Shown here: positions 1-6,811 of the stretch, piece after piece | Layout: every line of letters begins with the position of its first letter | How positions within the stretch are numbered: the first letter of the stretch is position 1 | Assembly (NCBI GenBank): GCA_035646535.1 | Contig: DASRPD010000068.1 | Location: 1-39,262 of the forward strand | Reading direction: 5' to 3' | Source: DASRPD01 sp035646535 | Lineage (GTDB): Bacteria; Actinomycetota; Acidimicrobiia; IMCC26256; JANYLB01 | DNA: 39,262 nt | The notes under the pieces: generated by a model | Database searches by the model: none | The model's input: only the letters and a program-made list of their open reading frames with translations | Told to the model about the DNA's origin: nothing | Position numbers and translations under genes: made by a program

Positions 1-746
1 GCCACGACCGCGACTTCGATCTCGCCGTCGGTGGCTTCGTCTGCGGCGGGCGCGCCGCCCACGACGATGACGTGCTCACCGCGCGGCGGCGGCAACGCTG
101 CGGAGGCGAAGATCTCGCAGGCACCGAGGGGAGCGCGCAACACCTCCTCGTGGAGCTTGGTCAGCTCGCGCGCGACCGCGGCCGGCCGATCGGGCCCACA
201 GACCCCGACGAGGCTGCCGAGCGTGGCCGCGAGCCGACGCGGCGACTCGTAGAGGACCACGGTTCGAGGCTCAGCCCCGATCGCCGCGAGGCGAGCGCGG
301 CGTTGGGAACCTCGGCGCGGCAGGAACCCTTCGAACACGAACCGGTCGGCGGGCAGGCCCGAGAGCACGAGGGCCGCCGCGAGCGCGGTCGGGCCCGGGA
401 CCGTGGTCACGGCCAGGTCGGCGTCGAGCTCGATGCACGCGCGCACGAGCCGCGCGCCGGGATCACTGATACCGGGCATTCCCGCGTCGCTCACGTACGC
501 CACGACTCGCCCGTCGGCGACCTCGCGGGCGATGCGGGCCGCGGCCGCGGCCTCGTTGTGCTCGTGCACCGCTCGCAACCGGCCGCCACCCGGAATCTCC
601 GCCGCGCTCAGCAACACCCGGGTCCGGCGCGTGTCCTCGCACGCGATCACGTCGGCGGTGCGCAGCGTCTCGATCCCCCGCGCCGACAGGTCCCCCAGGT
701 TCCCGATCGGCGTCGCCACCAGCACCAACCGACCCCCGTCCACCAC
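1..746 (-). CDS. rsmI: 16S rRNA (cytidine-1402-2'-O)-methyltransferase RsmI, 3' end beyond window
   Basis: Read on the minus strand from a GTG at 746 (or 743), the frame runs open to the window edge and begins with the RsmI signature LVLVATPIGNLGDLSARG. It continues with CEDTRRTR, a YVSDAGMPGISDPG block and VPGPTAALAAL, all typical of this SAM-dependent tetrapyrrole-methylase fold. The known role is 2'-O-methylation of C1402 in the decoding centre of 16S rRNA. About 248 residues are visible of a usual 270-290, so the C-terminus is cut by the window, not by mutation. It lies downstream of the DUF192 gene on the same strand, with a nested inverted repeat in the 97-bp gap. Confidence 0.93.
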   Translation of the reverse strand, partial: MVDGGRLVLVATPIGNLGDLSARGIETLRTADVIACEDTRRTRVLLSAAEIPGGGRLRAVHEHNEAAAAARIAREVADGRVVAYVSDAGMPGISDPGARLVRACIELDADLAVTTVPGPTALAAALVLSGLPADRFVFEGFLPRRGSQRRARLAAIGAEPRTVVLYESPRRLAATLGSLVGVCGPDRPAAVARELTKLHEEVLRAPLGACEIFASAALPPPRGEHVIVVGGAPAADEATDGEIEVAVV

Positions 747-771
747 GCCACCCCCGCGTGGCCCCCCACTC

Positions 772-816
772 GGTTTGGTCACTCGACGCTCATAGTGAGC
801 GCCCAGTGACCAAACC
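772..816. repeat. Nested inverted repeat between rsmI and the DUF192 gene
   Basis: Arms of 12 bp, GGTTTGGTCACT at 772-783 and its exact complement at 805-816, enclose 21 nt. The loop holds a second small hairpin, GCTCA-TAG-TGAGC (788-800). The structure fills much of the gap upstream of rsmI. There is no T-tract on either side, so a classical intrinsic terminator is not clear. A regulatory hairpin or a dispersed palindrome is equally possible. Confidence 0.6.
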
Positions 817-843
817 CACAGGGAGGGGGCGGGGTAGGAGGCC

Positions 844-1173
844 TCACTGCTTGATCTCGACGACGTCGCCCGGCTGCAGCCGCCAGCGCTCGAACGCACC
901 CGCCTCCGCCTCGATCACCGTCCGGGTGCGGGCCACGAACGGGGCGAGCCGCCAGGGACGGAGACACCTGGTGCGCAGCACGACGCCCGCGGCGTCGCAG
1001 AACGCGACGTCGATCGGAAACCGCATCCCGATGGTGTGGACGTGCCGGCACGGACGCAGGACCAATGCGCCCTCCATCCCGCGCCGGCCGAGCAGCCCCT
1101 TGCGGCGGGCGCGGCTGGTCTCGGCGACCTCCACCGCGGCCAGCACCTCACCGGAACGGACGAGCCACGCCAC
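844..1173 (-). CDS. DUF192 family protein
   Basis: This is a 109-residue protein starting at GTG 1173. It contains the DUF192 core: an early RRKGLLGRRGMEGALVL segment, then HTIGMRFPIDVAFCDAAG, and ends in a basic and acidic stretch with LQPGDVVEIKQ. DUF192 proteins are small beta-rich proteins of unknown function, some of them secreted; no signal peptide is seen here. The frame is open further upstream, but that part overlaps the preceding gene. The chosen start lies 13 nt after that gene's stop and follows a short purine stretch (AGCGAGG). Spacing suggests co-transcription with the YchF-like gene upstream. Confidence 0.85.
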   Translation of the reverse strand: MAWLVRSGEVLAAVEVAETSRARRKGLLGRRGMEGALVLRPCRHVHTIGMRFPIDVAFCDAAGVVLRTRCLRPWRLAPFVARTRTVIEAEAGAFERWRLQPGDVVEIKQ

Positions 1174-1186
1174 CTGGAACCTCGCT

Positions 1187-1426
1187 TCACACGTTGAATC
1201 GGAACTCGACCACGTCGCCGTCGACGACCCCGTCGTCCTTGCCTTCCACGCGGAGCTTGCCCAGCTCCCCGGCTCTGGGCCGGGAGCCGATGTCGAGGCG
1301 CTCGTCGGGCAGTCGGCAGGTGCCGGCGACCCGCTCCAATGCGGTCGAGGCATCGAGTCCGGTGAGCGCGGCGAAGGCCAGCTCGTGCCGTGAACCGGCG
1401 AGACCGACGCGACCGAGGTGCTCCAC
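1187..1426 (-). CDS. Very short YchF-like protein (TGS/DUF933 C-terminus, no GTPase domain)
   Basis: The encoded 79 residues (GTG at 1426) look like the two ends of a YchF/Obg-family ATPase joined together. Residues 6-23 (RVGLAGSRHELAFAALTG) resemble the YchF N-terminus but lack the GxxxxGK[ST] P-loop. Residues 39-45 contain the conserved PDERLD. From about residue 55 it jumps directly to the TGS/DUF933 end, with GKLRVEGKDDG and the hallmark terminus DGDVVEFRFNV. Full-length YchF has about 360 residues, so about 280 are missing, but the frame is intact from start to stop. It could be an in-frame deletion remnant or a domesticated stand-alone TGS protein. It lies just upstream of the DUF192 gene. 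Confidence 0.7.
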   Translation of the reverse strand: MEHLGRVGLAGSRHELAFAALTGLDASTALERVAGTCRLPDERLDIGSRPRAGELGKLRVEGKDDGVVDGDVVEFRFNV

Positions 1427-1427
1427 C

Positions 1428-1454
1428 GCGACCCAGGCTATTAGCCTGGGTCGC
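1428..1454. promoter_or_regulatory. Perfect 13-bp palindrome between divergent genes
   Basis: GCGACCCAGGCTA (1428-1440) is followed by one T and its exact complement (1442-1454). The centre reads TATTAG on the plus strand and TAATAG on the minus strand, both weakly -10-like. The palindrome lies between the start of the YchF-like gene (minus, 1426) and the bL37-like gene (plus, 1480). It could be a bidirectional promoter/operator or an mRNA hairpin. Function is inferred only. Confidence 0.5.
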
Positions 1455-1479
1455 TCACCCCCGGCCCCGAGAGGTTCCC

Positions 1480-1566
1480 GTGAGCAAGAAGACGAAGATG
1501 CGCCGCCTACGAGCCCGGCGCAAGAAGGCGAACCACGGCAAACGCCCCAACGTCGGGCGCGGCTGA
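1480..1566 (+). CDS. bL37-like mini ribosomal protein (28 aa)
   Basis: A GTG start at 1480 gives 28 residues, MSKKTKMRRLRARRKKANHGKRPNVGRG split as a lysine/arginine-rich N-terminus and the motif KKANHGKRPN. That ANHGKRPN motif with a basic N-terminus matches my recollection of the actinobacterial 50S protein bL37, about 24 residues long, first seen in mycobacterial ribosome structures. A GAGAGG Shine-Dalgarno sequence lies 6 nt before the GTG. The gene is too short for routine gene finding and is easily missed. No competing gene lies on the other strand here. Confidence 0.78.
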   Translation: MSKKTKMRRLRARRKKANHGKRPNVGRG

Positions 1567-1586
1567 GACGCAACCAGCCATCGGCC

Positions 1587-1622
1587 GGCTCAGGGCGCGG
1601 CTCAGGGCGCGGCTCAGGGCGC
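1587..1622. repeat. Three tandem 12-bp repeats over the capA-like stop codon
   Basis: GGCTCAGGGCGC occurs three times without gaps at 1587-1598, 1599-1610 and 1611-1622. On the minus strand each unit contains an in-frame TGA, so the upstream gene has three consecutive stop codons 12 bp apart. Confidence 0.85.
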
Positions 1623-2723
1623 GAGGCCGGTGCAGGCACGGAGTGCGTTCCACTCCCCGCGGCCGGCGTCCGCGTCGGCGCCCTGGAGCGGCCGCGCCAC
1701 GCCATTCTGAATCCGGGCCGGCGCCCATCCGTACGATTCGATCTCGCGGCCGGTGGCGGTCACGAGGAGAACGCCGGAGTCGGCCCCCGGTCCGCCCTGG
1801 GAGTACCACACGAAGTTGCCGAGCCCGTAGCCCACGAGTGCAGCTCCCAGTCTCCCTGCACCCTGGACCCGGTGCGCGTGCCCGCCGACCACGATGTCGG
1901 CCCCGGCGTCGACGAGCCGGCGAGCCAGCACCACCTGGCGCTCGGACGGGCAGGTCTGGAGCTCGGTTCCCCAGTGGAGCATGACGACGAGGGTGTCGAC
2001 ACCGGGTCTGACCCTCGCGACCTCGGTGACCAACGAGCCGTCGTCGCGGGCGGAGGCGAGCCCCGGCTGGGTTCCGGTTGCCGTCCAGGCGGCGACCAGG
2101 TTGTCGTCGAGGACCTGGGTGGCTCCGATGACGGCAATTCGCTGGCCCCTGATCGTCACCTGGTAGGGCGCGTAGGCCTCGGCCGCGGTGCGGCCGATCC
2201 CCACCAGCGGGAAGTTGGCCGCGTCTCGTGCCGCCAACGAGTCCTCGAGACCTTGGGGGCCGAAGTCGAGACCGTGGTTGTTGGCCATGCTCGCCACGTC
2301 GATCCCGGCCGACGCCAGCGCGACGAGAGCCGACGCCGGGGCCCGGAACGTGTACTGCTTGGGCGCGGGTGCTCCTCGTTCGGTCACCGCGGTCTCGAGG
2401 TTGACGACGGCCAGGTCGGCGCGCTCGAGAATCGGCGCGATCGGGTCCAGCACACCCGTTGGGTCGGAGTCGAGCTTGGGCCTGAGCAAGCCTTCGAAGT
2501 GGACGTCGCCGCCGAACGCGAAGAGCACGGATTCGCCACTGCCTCGCGGGCCCCGAGTGGTCGTCGTTGTCGGGGCCTCGGTCGGAGCGGGCGGGTCGGG
2601 TCGGTCGCCGGGCTCGGCCGCCACAGTGGAGTCGGGACCGTCCGGCGCCGTCGACGCGAGGACAGCAACGGTGCCGACGACAACGAGGACGGCGAGGAGC
2701 ATCGCCCAGCGAGCACGAGTCAT
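1614..2723 (-). CDS. CapA-family (PGA_cap) metallophosphoesterase, exported
   Basis: This 369-residue protein starts at ATG 2723. Residues 5-24 form a hydrophobic signal/anchor segment, followed by a Pro/Thr-rich linker to about residue 62. The CapA fold then shows FAFGGDVHFEG, VVNLETAVTERG, SMANNHGLDFGPQG, VVMLHWGTE, VVGGHAHRVQG and GYGLGNFVWY, giving the Asp/Asn/His metal-ligand set of the calcineurin-like superfamily. The family includes poly-gamma-glutamate capsule proteins and cell-wall acting enzymes; the substrate here is unknown. No capB/C/D genes are nearby, so a capsule role is not supported by context. The stop codon is triplicated by a short tandem repeat. Confidence 0.85.
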   Translation of the reverse strand: MTRARWAMLLAVLVVVGTVAVLASTAPDGPDSTVAAEPGDRPDPPAPTEAPTTTTTRGPRGSGESVLFAFGGDVHFEGLLRPKLDSDPTGVLDPIAPILERADLAVVNLETAVTERGAPAPKQYTFRAPASALVALASAGIDVASMANNHGLDFGPQGLEDSLAARDAANFPLVGIGRTAAEAYAPYQVTIRGQRIAVIGATQVLDDNLVAAWTATGTQPGLASARDDGSLVTEVARVRPGVDTLVVMLHWGTELQTCPSERQVVLARRLVDAGADIVVGGHAHRVQGAGRLGAALVGYGLGNFVWYSQGGPGADSGVLLVTATGREIESYGWAPARIQNGVARPLQGADADAGRGEWNALRACTGLAP

Positions 2724-2821
2724 CAGGACACCGGACGTTGCATACGGCGAGAGACGGTAACGCGCCGACCCCTCTCCCGCACCGACAGGCCGACATCCCT
2801 GCGCAGACGCCCGGCGCGACG

Positions 2822-3304
2822 ATGACCGGTGTGATCGAGGACTCGCCGTTCGACGGCGCGGCCGATGTCGTCCGTGGGTTGGTCTCGGCTGACCTCGGCC
2901 GTATCCACCTGCGACCACGCCGGTACGGCATCAAGGTGTGGTTCGGAGCCAACGAGCCGCCCCGCGAGCACTACGAGGCCCAGGTCATCGGCGCCGACCA
3001 CGTCGCCGACGCGAGAATGCTCGCCATCGAGATCGGGTTCCACGCCGAACACCGAAAGGTCGCCGAGAACGACGCGGTGATCGCTCGGCTGGTGCGCGCC
3101 GAGGCGCGCTGGCGGCGGGTCATCGGCCACGAGGCCGTCGTCGGCGGATTCCTCGGACGAGCCGACGATTGGCGGCGCGTCTCCGAGACGTGGGCCGACC
3201 CGGACCTCGGCGACCCCGAGCTCGCGCTCGAGATCGGTACGCGCCTCACCGACTACATCACCGCCTTCGAACCCCTGCTCGAACCGCTACTCGGCAACGA
3301 CTGA
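2822..3304 (+). CDS. Conserved-looking hypothetical protein
   Basis: I do not recognise this 160-residue protein. It is soluble, with no signal peptide or membrane segment. The sequence is rich in charged helices and contains HLRPRRYGIKVWFG and HYEAQVIGADHVADARMLAIEIGFHAEH, which read like a compact alpha/beta domain. Start ATG 2822 is used; GTG 2831 is an alternative, and neither has a strong Shine-Dalgarno. It is divergent from the CapA-like gene, with 98 bp between them. Coding bias (strong third-position GC) supports a real gene. Confidence 0.6.
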   Translation: MTGVIEDSPFDGAADVVRGLVSADLGRIHLRPRRYGIKVWFGANEPPREHYEAQVIGADHVADARMLAIEIGFHAEHRKVAENDAVIARLVRAEARWRRVIGHEAVVGGFLGRADDWRRVSETWADPDLGDPELALEIGTRLTDYITAFEPLLEPLLGND

Positions 3305-3391
3305 CCGGCGACGACGGGCCGGCAACGACGGGCCGGCCGAGCATCTCGTGACCGACCGCCCACCTCGCCCCGCAGCGGCTGGTGGGCCGCA

Positions 3392-4171
3392 TTACGCCGC
3401 GGGTCGGTCGATGCGAACGAGGCGGTGGTCCGTCGTAAACAGCCGGCGCGAGACGCCGAGCGCGATCACCACCGTCGTCGTGGCGACCGACCCGAGGATG
3501 AGATACATCACCGCGACCTGGACCTGCACGGCGTCGAGCGGATCCACACCGGCGAGGATCAGGCCGGTCATCGCGCCGGGGAGGAACACGAGCCCGACGG
3601 CCTTGGTCGCCTCGATCTGGGGGATCAGCGCCGTGCGCAGCGCGGCGCGTACGTAGGGCCGGGCCGCGTCGGCCGACGACGCGCCGAGCGCGAGGCGCGC
3701 CTCGACCTCGTCGCGCTTGTCGCGCAACTCCTCGAAGACGCGCCGGGAGACGAGCACCGTCGCGGCCATCGAGTTGCCGACCACCAGACCCGCCATCGGG
3801 ATCAGCGTGCGGGCCTCGAGGGCGAACACACCGAGCCCGAAGAGGACACCGAGGCTCACGACGGCCGCAGCACCGAAGGACGCGATCGCGAGCGGCCACA
3901 ACCCGGGAACCTCGCGCGCCCGCACCCGCACCGTGAACGACGCGAACACGATCATGAGCAACACCCACACCCAGGCCCAGGCAATCGACCCGTCGGCATC
4001 GAGAACGAAGCGCAGCGCGACACCGACGAGCAACAGTTGCACGAGCGCGCGTACCGACGCCCACACGAGTGATCGCTCGAGCGCGAGCCGCTGCCACCAG
4101 GAGAGCGCGATCGCCACCGCGACCAGGACGAAGGCCAGCACGAGGCCGGTCCATCCGATGTCGACTGTCAT
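3392..4171 (-). CDS. ABC transporter permease, FetB/YbbM family
   Basis: The 259-residue integral membrane protein has six to seven hydrophobic segments. It carries the family's central cytoplasmic loop GASSADAARPYVRAALRTAL followed by PQIEATKAVGLVFLPGAMTG. FetB-type permeases work with an ABC ATPase; the E. coli pair FetAB was proposed to export iron and affects peroxide resistance. Start ATG 4171 follows an excellent AAGGAGG and overlaps the stop of the upstream ATPase gene by 4 bp (ATGA), so the two are translationally coupled. Metal specificity cannot be read from sequence. Confidence 0.87.
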   Translation of the reverse strand: MTVDIGWTGLVLAFVLVAVAIALSWWQRLALERSLVWASVRALVQLLLVGVALRFVLDADGSIAWAWVWVLLMIVFASFTVRVRAREVPGLWPLAIASFGAAAVVSLGVLFGLGVFALEARTLIPMAGLVVGNSMAATVLVSRRVFEELRDKRDEVEARLALGASSADAARPYVRAALRTALIPQIEATKAVGLVFLPGAMTGLILAGVDPLDAVQVQVAVMYLILGSVATTTVVIALGVSRRLFTTDHRLVRIDRPAA

Positions 4172-4884
4172 TCGTCGCCTCCTTCCGACTCGGCAACGAA
4201 CGCGCGCACCGCGGCCGACGCGTCCCGTTCGACCGATTCGGGCGGGCCGGTGTGTGCGATGCGCCCACCGACCATGACGACGACGTTGTCGGCCAAGCGC
4301 CGGAGCTGTCTCATGTCGTGGGTGACCCACACGACCGCGACGCCTCCGACCGCGAGCTCGCGAGCGAGATCCTCCAACACGGCACGCGACCGCGAGTCGA
4401 CCGATGACGTGGGCTCGTCCATGAGCAACACCTCCGGATCGGTGGCGAGGGTGCGCGCGAGGCAGAGCCGCTGCGCCTCCCCGCCGGAGAGCTCATGGGC
4501 CGCCCGGCCGATGAACGTCGCGTCGAGACCGACGCGTGTGAGCAGCGCTCCGGCAGCAGGCTCGTCGATCTCGGGGTCCGCGACGCGCAGGTTCTCGATC
4601 ACCGTCCCGCCGAATGGCGTCGGCCGTTGGAACACCATCCCGACCCGCCGGCGGAGCGCCATCGGATCGAGCTCGTCGATCTCCACGCCCCGGAACCAGA
4701 TCCGCCCCGAGGACGGCCGTTCGAGTCGGTTGCACAATCGCAGGAGGGTCGACTTGCCCGAGCCCGATGGACCGGCGACGACGGTCACGCCGGCGCCGGG
4801 GATCTCGCCGTCGACGTCGGTCAGGAGCAGGCCCTGGGGACCGTCGACTCGGACGTGCTCGAAGGTGTAGAGGATCTGGTCGAT
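4168..4884 (-). CDS. ABC transporter ATPase, FetA/YbbL-like; start codon problem
   Basis: The frame encodes a complete ATPase core: Walker A GPSGSGKST, Q-loop VFQRP, signature LSGGEAQRL, Walker B VLLMDEP with SSVDS D-loop, and H-loop THD. The coding part begins at about IDQILYTFEHVRVDGP (4884). No ATG, GTG or TTG exists in this frame from 4884 back to about 5220, and the first downstream one (GTG 4788) would remove the N-terminal strand. An ATG at 4892 lies in the frame of the upstream membrane gene, one nucleotide out. A C missing from the CCC at 4885-4887 would restore it. Options are an indel, a rare start codon or frameshifting. Partner permease FetB-like overlaps its stop. Confidence 0.75.
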   Translation of the reverse strand: MDQILYTFEHVRVDGPQGLLLTDVDGEIPGAGVTVVAGPSGSGKSTLLRLCNRLERPSSGRIWFRGVEIDELDPMALRRRVGMVFQRPTPFGGTVIENLRVADPEIDEPAAGALLTRVGLDATFIGRAAHELSGGEAQRLCLARTLATDPEVLLMDEPTSSVDSRSRAVLEDLARELAVGGVAVVWVTHDMRQLRRLADNVVVMVGGRIAHTGPPESVERDASAAVRAFVAESEGGDE

Positions 4885-5285
4885 GGGCGCATTGTCCCAC
4901 CGAGGACCAGCAAGGCGACGACCGGTGCCACCACGAGGCCGGCGACGACGCCGATCTGATCGGCACCGTCGTACGGCTGGAGATTGCGCACGTGGTAGCC
5001 GAGGTGCACGAGACCGCTGAGGAGGAACCCCGCTGCTGTCGCACGCACGAGTGGGCGCGACAACGTGACCAGGGCCCAGATCGCGATCACGAGCAGCGCC
5101 AGGCTGAACGCGCCCACGTCGCGGACCAGGTGCTCGTTGTAGGGACCGTCGACCGCGACCCAGGTCGCGCCGCCACCGGGGAAGTCCGAGTAGAAGGACC
5201 GGGGCGAGAACGCGGCCCACAGCGCGGTCGGCGAGATCGTGAGCGCGAGCACGGCCAGCCCGATGCGCTGAAGACGATCAGACAT
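4821..5285 (-). CDS. Small four-helix membrane protein of unknown function
   Basis: This 154-residue protein starts at ATG 5285, which lies inside the last codons of the epimerase gene (8-bp overlap). Four hydrophobic helices are visible, around residues 7-25, 53-73, 80-96 and 113-133. A conserved-looking loop YNEHLVRDVGAFSLAL lies between the first two, and HLGYHVRNLQPYDGADQ lies before the last. The last 25 residues overlap the ABC ATPase frame and have a low-complexity Ser/Thr/Pro composition. They may be an artefact of the frame problem described for the ATPase. Function is unknown; it belongs to the Rrf2-controlled operon. Confidence 0.7.
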   Translation of the reverse strand: MSDRLQRIGLAVLALTISPTALWAAFSPRSFYSDFPGGGATWVAVDGPYNEHLVRDVGAFSLALLVIAIWALVTLSRPLVRATAAGFLLSGLVHLGYHVRNLQPYDGADQIGVVAGLVVAPVVALLVLGGTMRPSTRSSTPSSTSESTVPRACS

Positions 5286-6222
5286 GGGTCTCCTCCTCGG
5301 ATCGACCCGCGGCGACGTGTTGCCAGCCCTCGCGAGCACTCGGGTAGCGCGGCTCCCATCCACTGGCGGCTCGGAACCGCCCGTTCGCGACGCGCTGGGA
5401 CGCCAACAAGGCGTTCGCCGACGGGCCACCGACCAACCGGATCGGCCATCCCGGAGTCGGCTTGGCCCGACGCAGCCCGAACGCGGCCCGAAACGCCTCG
5501 ACATGCTCGCCCCGGCTGAGCGGCTCGGCGTCCACGACGTTGTACACACCGGTCGGTACGTCGAGGGCGTGCACGACCGCGGCGGCCGCGTCGTCGACGT
5601 GGATCGGGGAGAGAAACGCGTCGCGCGCCCCCGCGACGGGCACGCGACCGAACCAGGCCGTGCGCAGCCACTCGTCCGTCGCCCGGTTCCCCGCTCCCCC
5701 GTAGAACAGCCCGAACCTCAGCACGACCGCGGCGGGGCTCTGCACACCGTCGGCGAGCTCGAGCGCGCGGCGTTCACCCTCGAGTGTCGGGGCCAGCAGC
5801 GTGAATGACGGGTCGGGCGCGACGTCCTCGTCGATCCAGCGATCACCGCAGTCCGGATAGGTGAAGGTGACCGACTCCTTGACGAACCGCGTCACGCCGT
5901 TCATGCGACCCGCGGCGACGAGATGGCGTGTCGCTTCGGTCCGCAGGCGATTGTGCAGCACCCACGCCGACTTGCGTGCCGCGCGTGACGTCGGCGGAAC
6001 GTTGGTCGCGAGGTGGAGGATCGCAGCGTGGTCACGTGTCCCGTCCAACACCGCGTCGGCGTCGAACAGATCGACCGCGACCGGCTGGGCGCCCGCGTCC
6101 CGCAAGGTCGAGGCCTTGGCGTCGTCGCGCGCCACCGCGGTGACGTCGTGACCGGCGCCGACCAGCCGGGGCACGACCGAACGGCCGAGGACGCCGGTCG
6201 CGCCGGTCAGGAACACCTTCAT
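5278..6222 (-). CDS. NAD(P)-dependent epimerase/dehydratase family protein
   Basis: The 314-residue protein is an extended-type short-chain dehydrogenase. It has the Rossmann motif FLTGATGVLGRSVVPRL at the N-terminus, then AVDLFDADAV and ILHLATNVPP. The usual YxxxK dyad is not obvious: KESVTFTYPD occupies this region. This suggests a non-canonical or NmrA-like relative. A strong GAGGAGGT lies just before ATG 6222, which overlaps the stop of the Rrf2 gene (ATGA). The Rrf2 context suggests a response to redox or electrophile stress, but this is inference. Confidence 0.82.
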   Translation of the reverse strand: MKVFLTGATGVLGRSVVPRLVGAGHDVTAVARDDAKASTLRDAGAQPVAVDLFDADAVLDGTRDHAAILHLATNVPPTSRAARKSAWVLHNRLRTEATRHLVAAGRMNGVTRFVKESVTFTYPDCGDRWIDEDVAPDPSFTLLAPTLEGERRALELADGVQSPAAVVLRFGLFYGGAGNRATDEWLRTAWFGRVPVAGARDAFLSPIHVDDAAAAVVHALDVPTGVYNVVDAEPLSRGEHVEAFRAAFGLRRAKPTPGWPIRLVGGPSANALLASQRVANGRFRAASGWEPRYPSAREGWQHVAAGRSEEETHV

Positions 6223-6707
6223 CGCAGTACCTCCTCGAGCCAACCAAGCCCTCTGGTGACCGCCTTCGGGTTGGCCGTTGCCTGCACCTGCGCGACGAGG
6301 TCGGCCACGGTCACCCCGGCCAGCTCGGCTCGCCAGGCGGCGTCGGCTCGGTCCATTGCCGCGTGGATCGAGCACGGGAGCCGATACTCGCGTGCCGGAA
6401 CGGCGGCCGGGCCACGCCGGCGGATCTCCGTGCAGCGAAACGCCGACTCGCTCCCGTCGATCGCCTCGACGACATCGAGCAGCGTCACGTCAGAGGGCGG
6501 GCGCGCCGGCCCGTAGCCGCCGGTCGGCCCGGGCACCGATGCGAGGATCCCCGCTCGGGCCAGCGCCTGGAGGTGCTTGGCCAGGTACGCCGCCGGGACT
6601 CCGTGGTACTCGGCGAGTCGAGCCGCGGGCAGCGTCTGACCGGGCGGCAGCATCGCCAGCATCACGGCGCAGTGCGCGCCCCACTCGACCCCATCCGAGA
6701 GTTTCAT
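6219..6707 (-). CDS. Rrf2-family transcriptional regulator
   Basis: The 162-residue protein has the Rrf2 winged helix: LSDGVEWGAHCAVMLAMLPP, then the recognition region LAEYHGVPAAYLAKHLQAL and the wing SVPGPTGGYGPARP. IscR/NsrR-type members hold an Fe-S cluster with three cysteines. Here only two are in the sensory region (FRCTEIRRRG and YRLPCSIHAAM), so cluster binding is uncertain and a thiol switch is possible. Start ATG 6707 is embedded in a 14-bp palindrome and has no Shine-Dalgarno, so the mRNA may be leaderless and autoregulated. It is the first gene of an overlapping operon. Confidence 0.87.
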   Translation of the reverse strand: MKLSDGVEWGAHCAVMLAMLPPGQTLPAARLAEYHGVPAAYLAKHLQALARAGILASVPGPTGGYGPARPPSDVTLLDVVEAIDGSESAFRCTEIRRRGPAAVPAREYRLPCSIHAAMDRADAAWRAELAGVTVADLVAQVQATANPKAVTRGLGWLEEVLR

Positions 6708-6719
6708 TATCCGGATAAT
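6706..6719. promoter_or_regulatory. Palindromic operator overlapping the Rrf2 start codon
   Basis: ATTATCCGGATAAT is a perfect 14-bp palindrome whose left end includes the start codon of the Rrf2 gene. A further GATATCCGA half-site-like element follows at about 6721-6729. The patch is A+T-rich in otherwise G+C-rich DNA, as expected for an autoregulatory Rrf2 site. Binding by the adjacent regulator is inferred from position. Confidence 0.65.
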
Positions 6720-6811
6720 AGATATCCGAGATTCCGCCTTCAAGCGCGTGGAACGGGAGGGCGCGAGCACGCCCCAAACCTAGGAGAGCTGGCCCCCACG
6801 AGAGCTGGCCC

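Noticed and set aside
72..809. Long plus-strand open frame
   Set aside because: It is the antisense shadow of rsmI, with arginine-rich low-complexity content typical of high-G+C DNA.
1065..2825. 586-codon plus-strand open frame
   Set aside because: It spans the antisense of DUF192, the YchF-like gene and the CapA-like gene and shows no domain.
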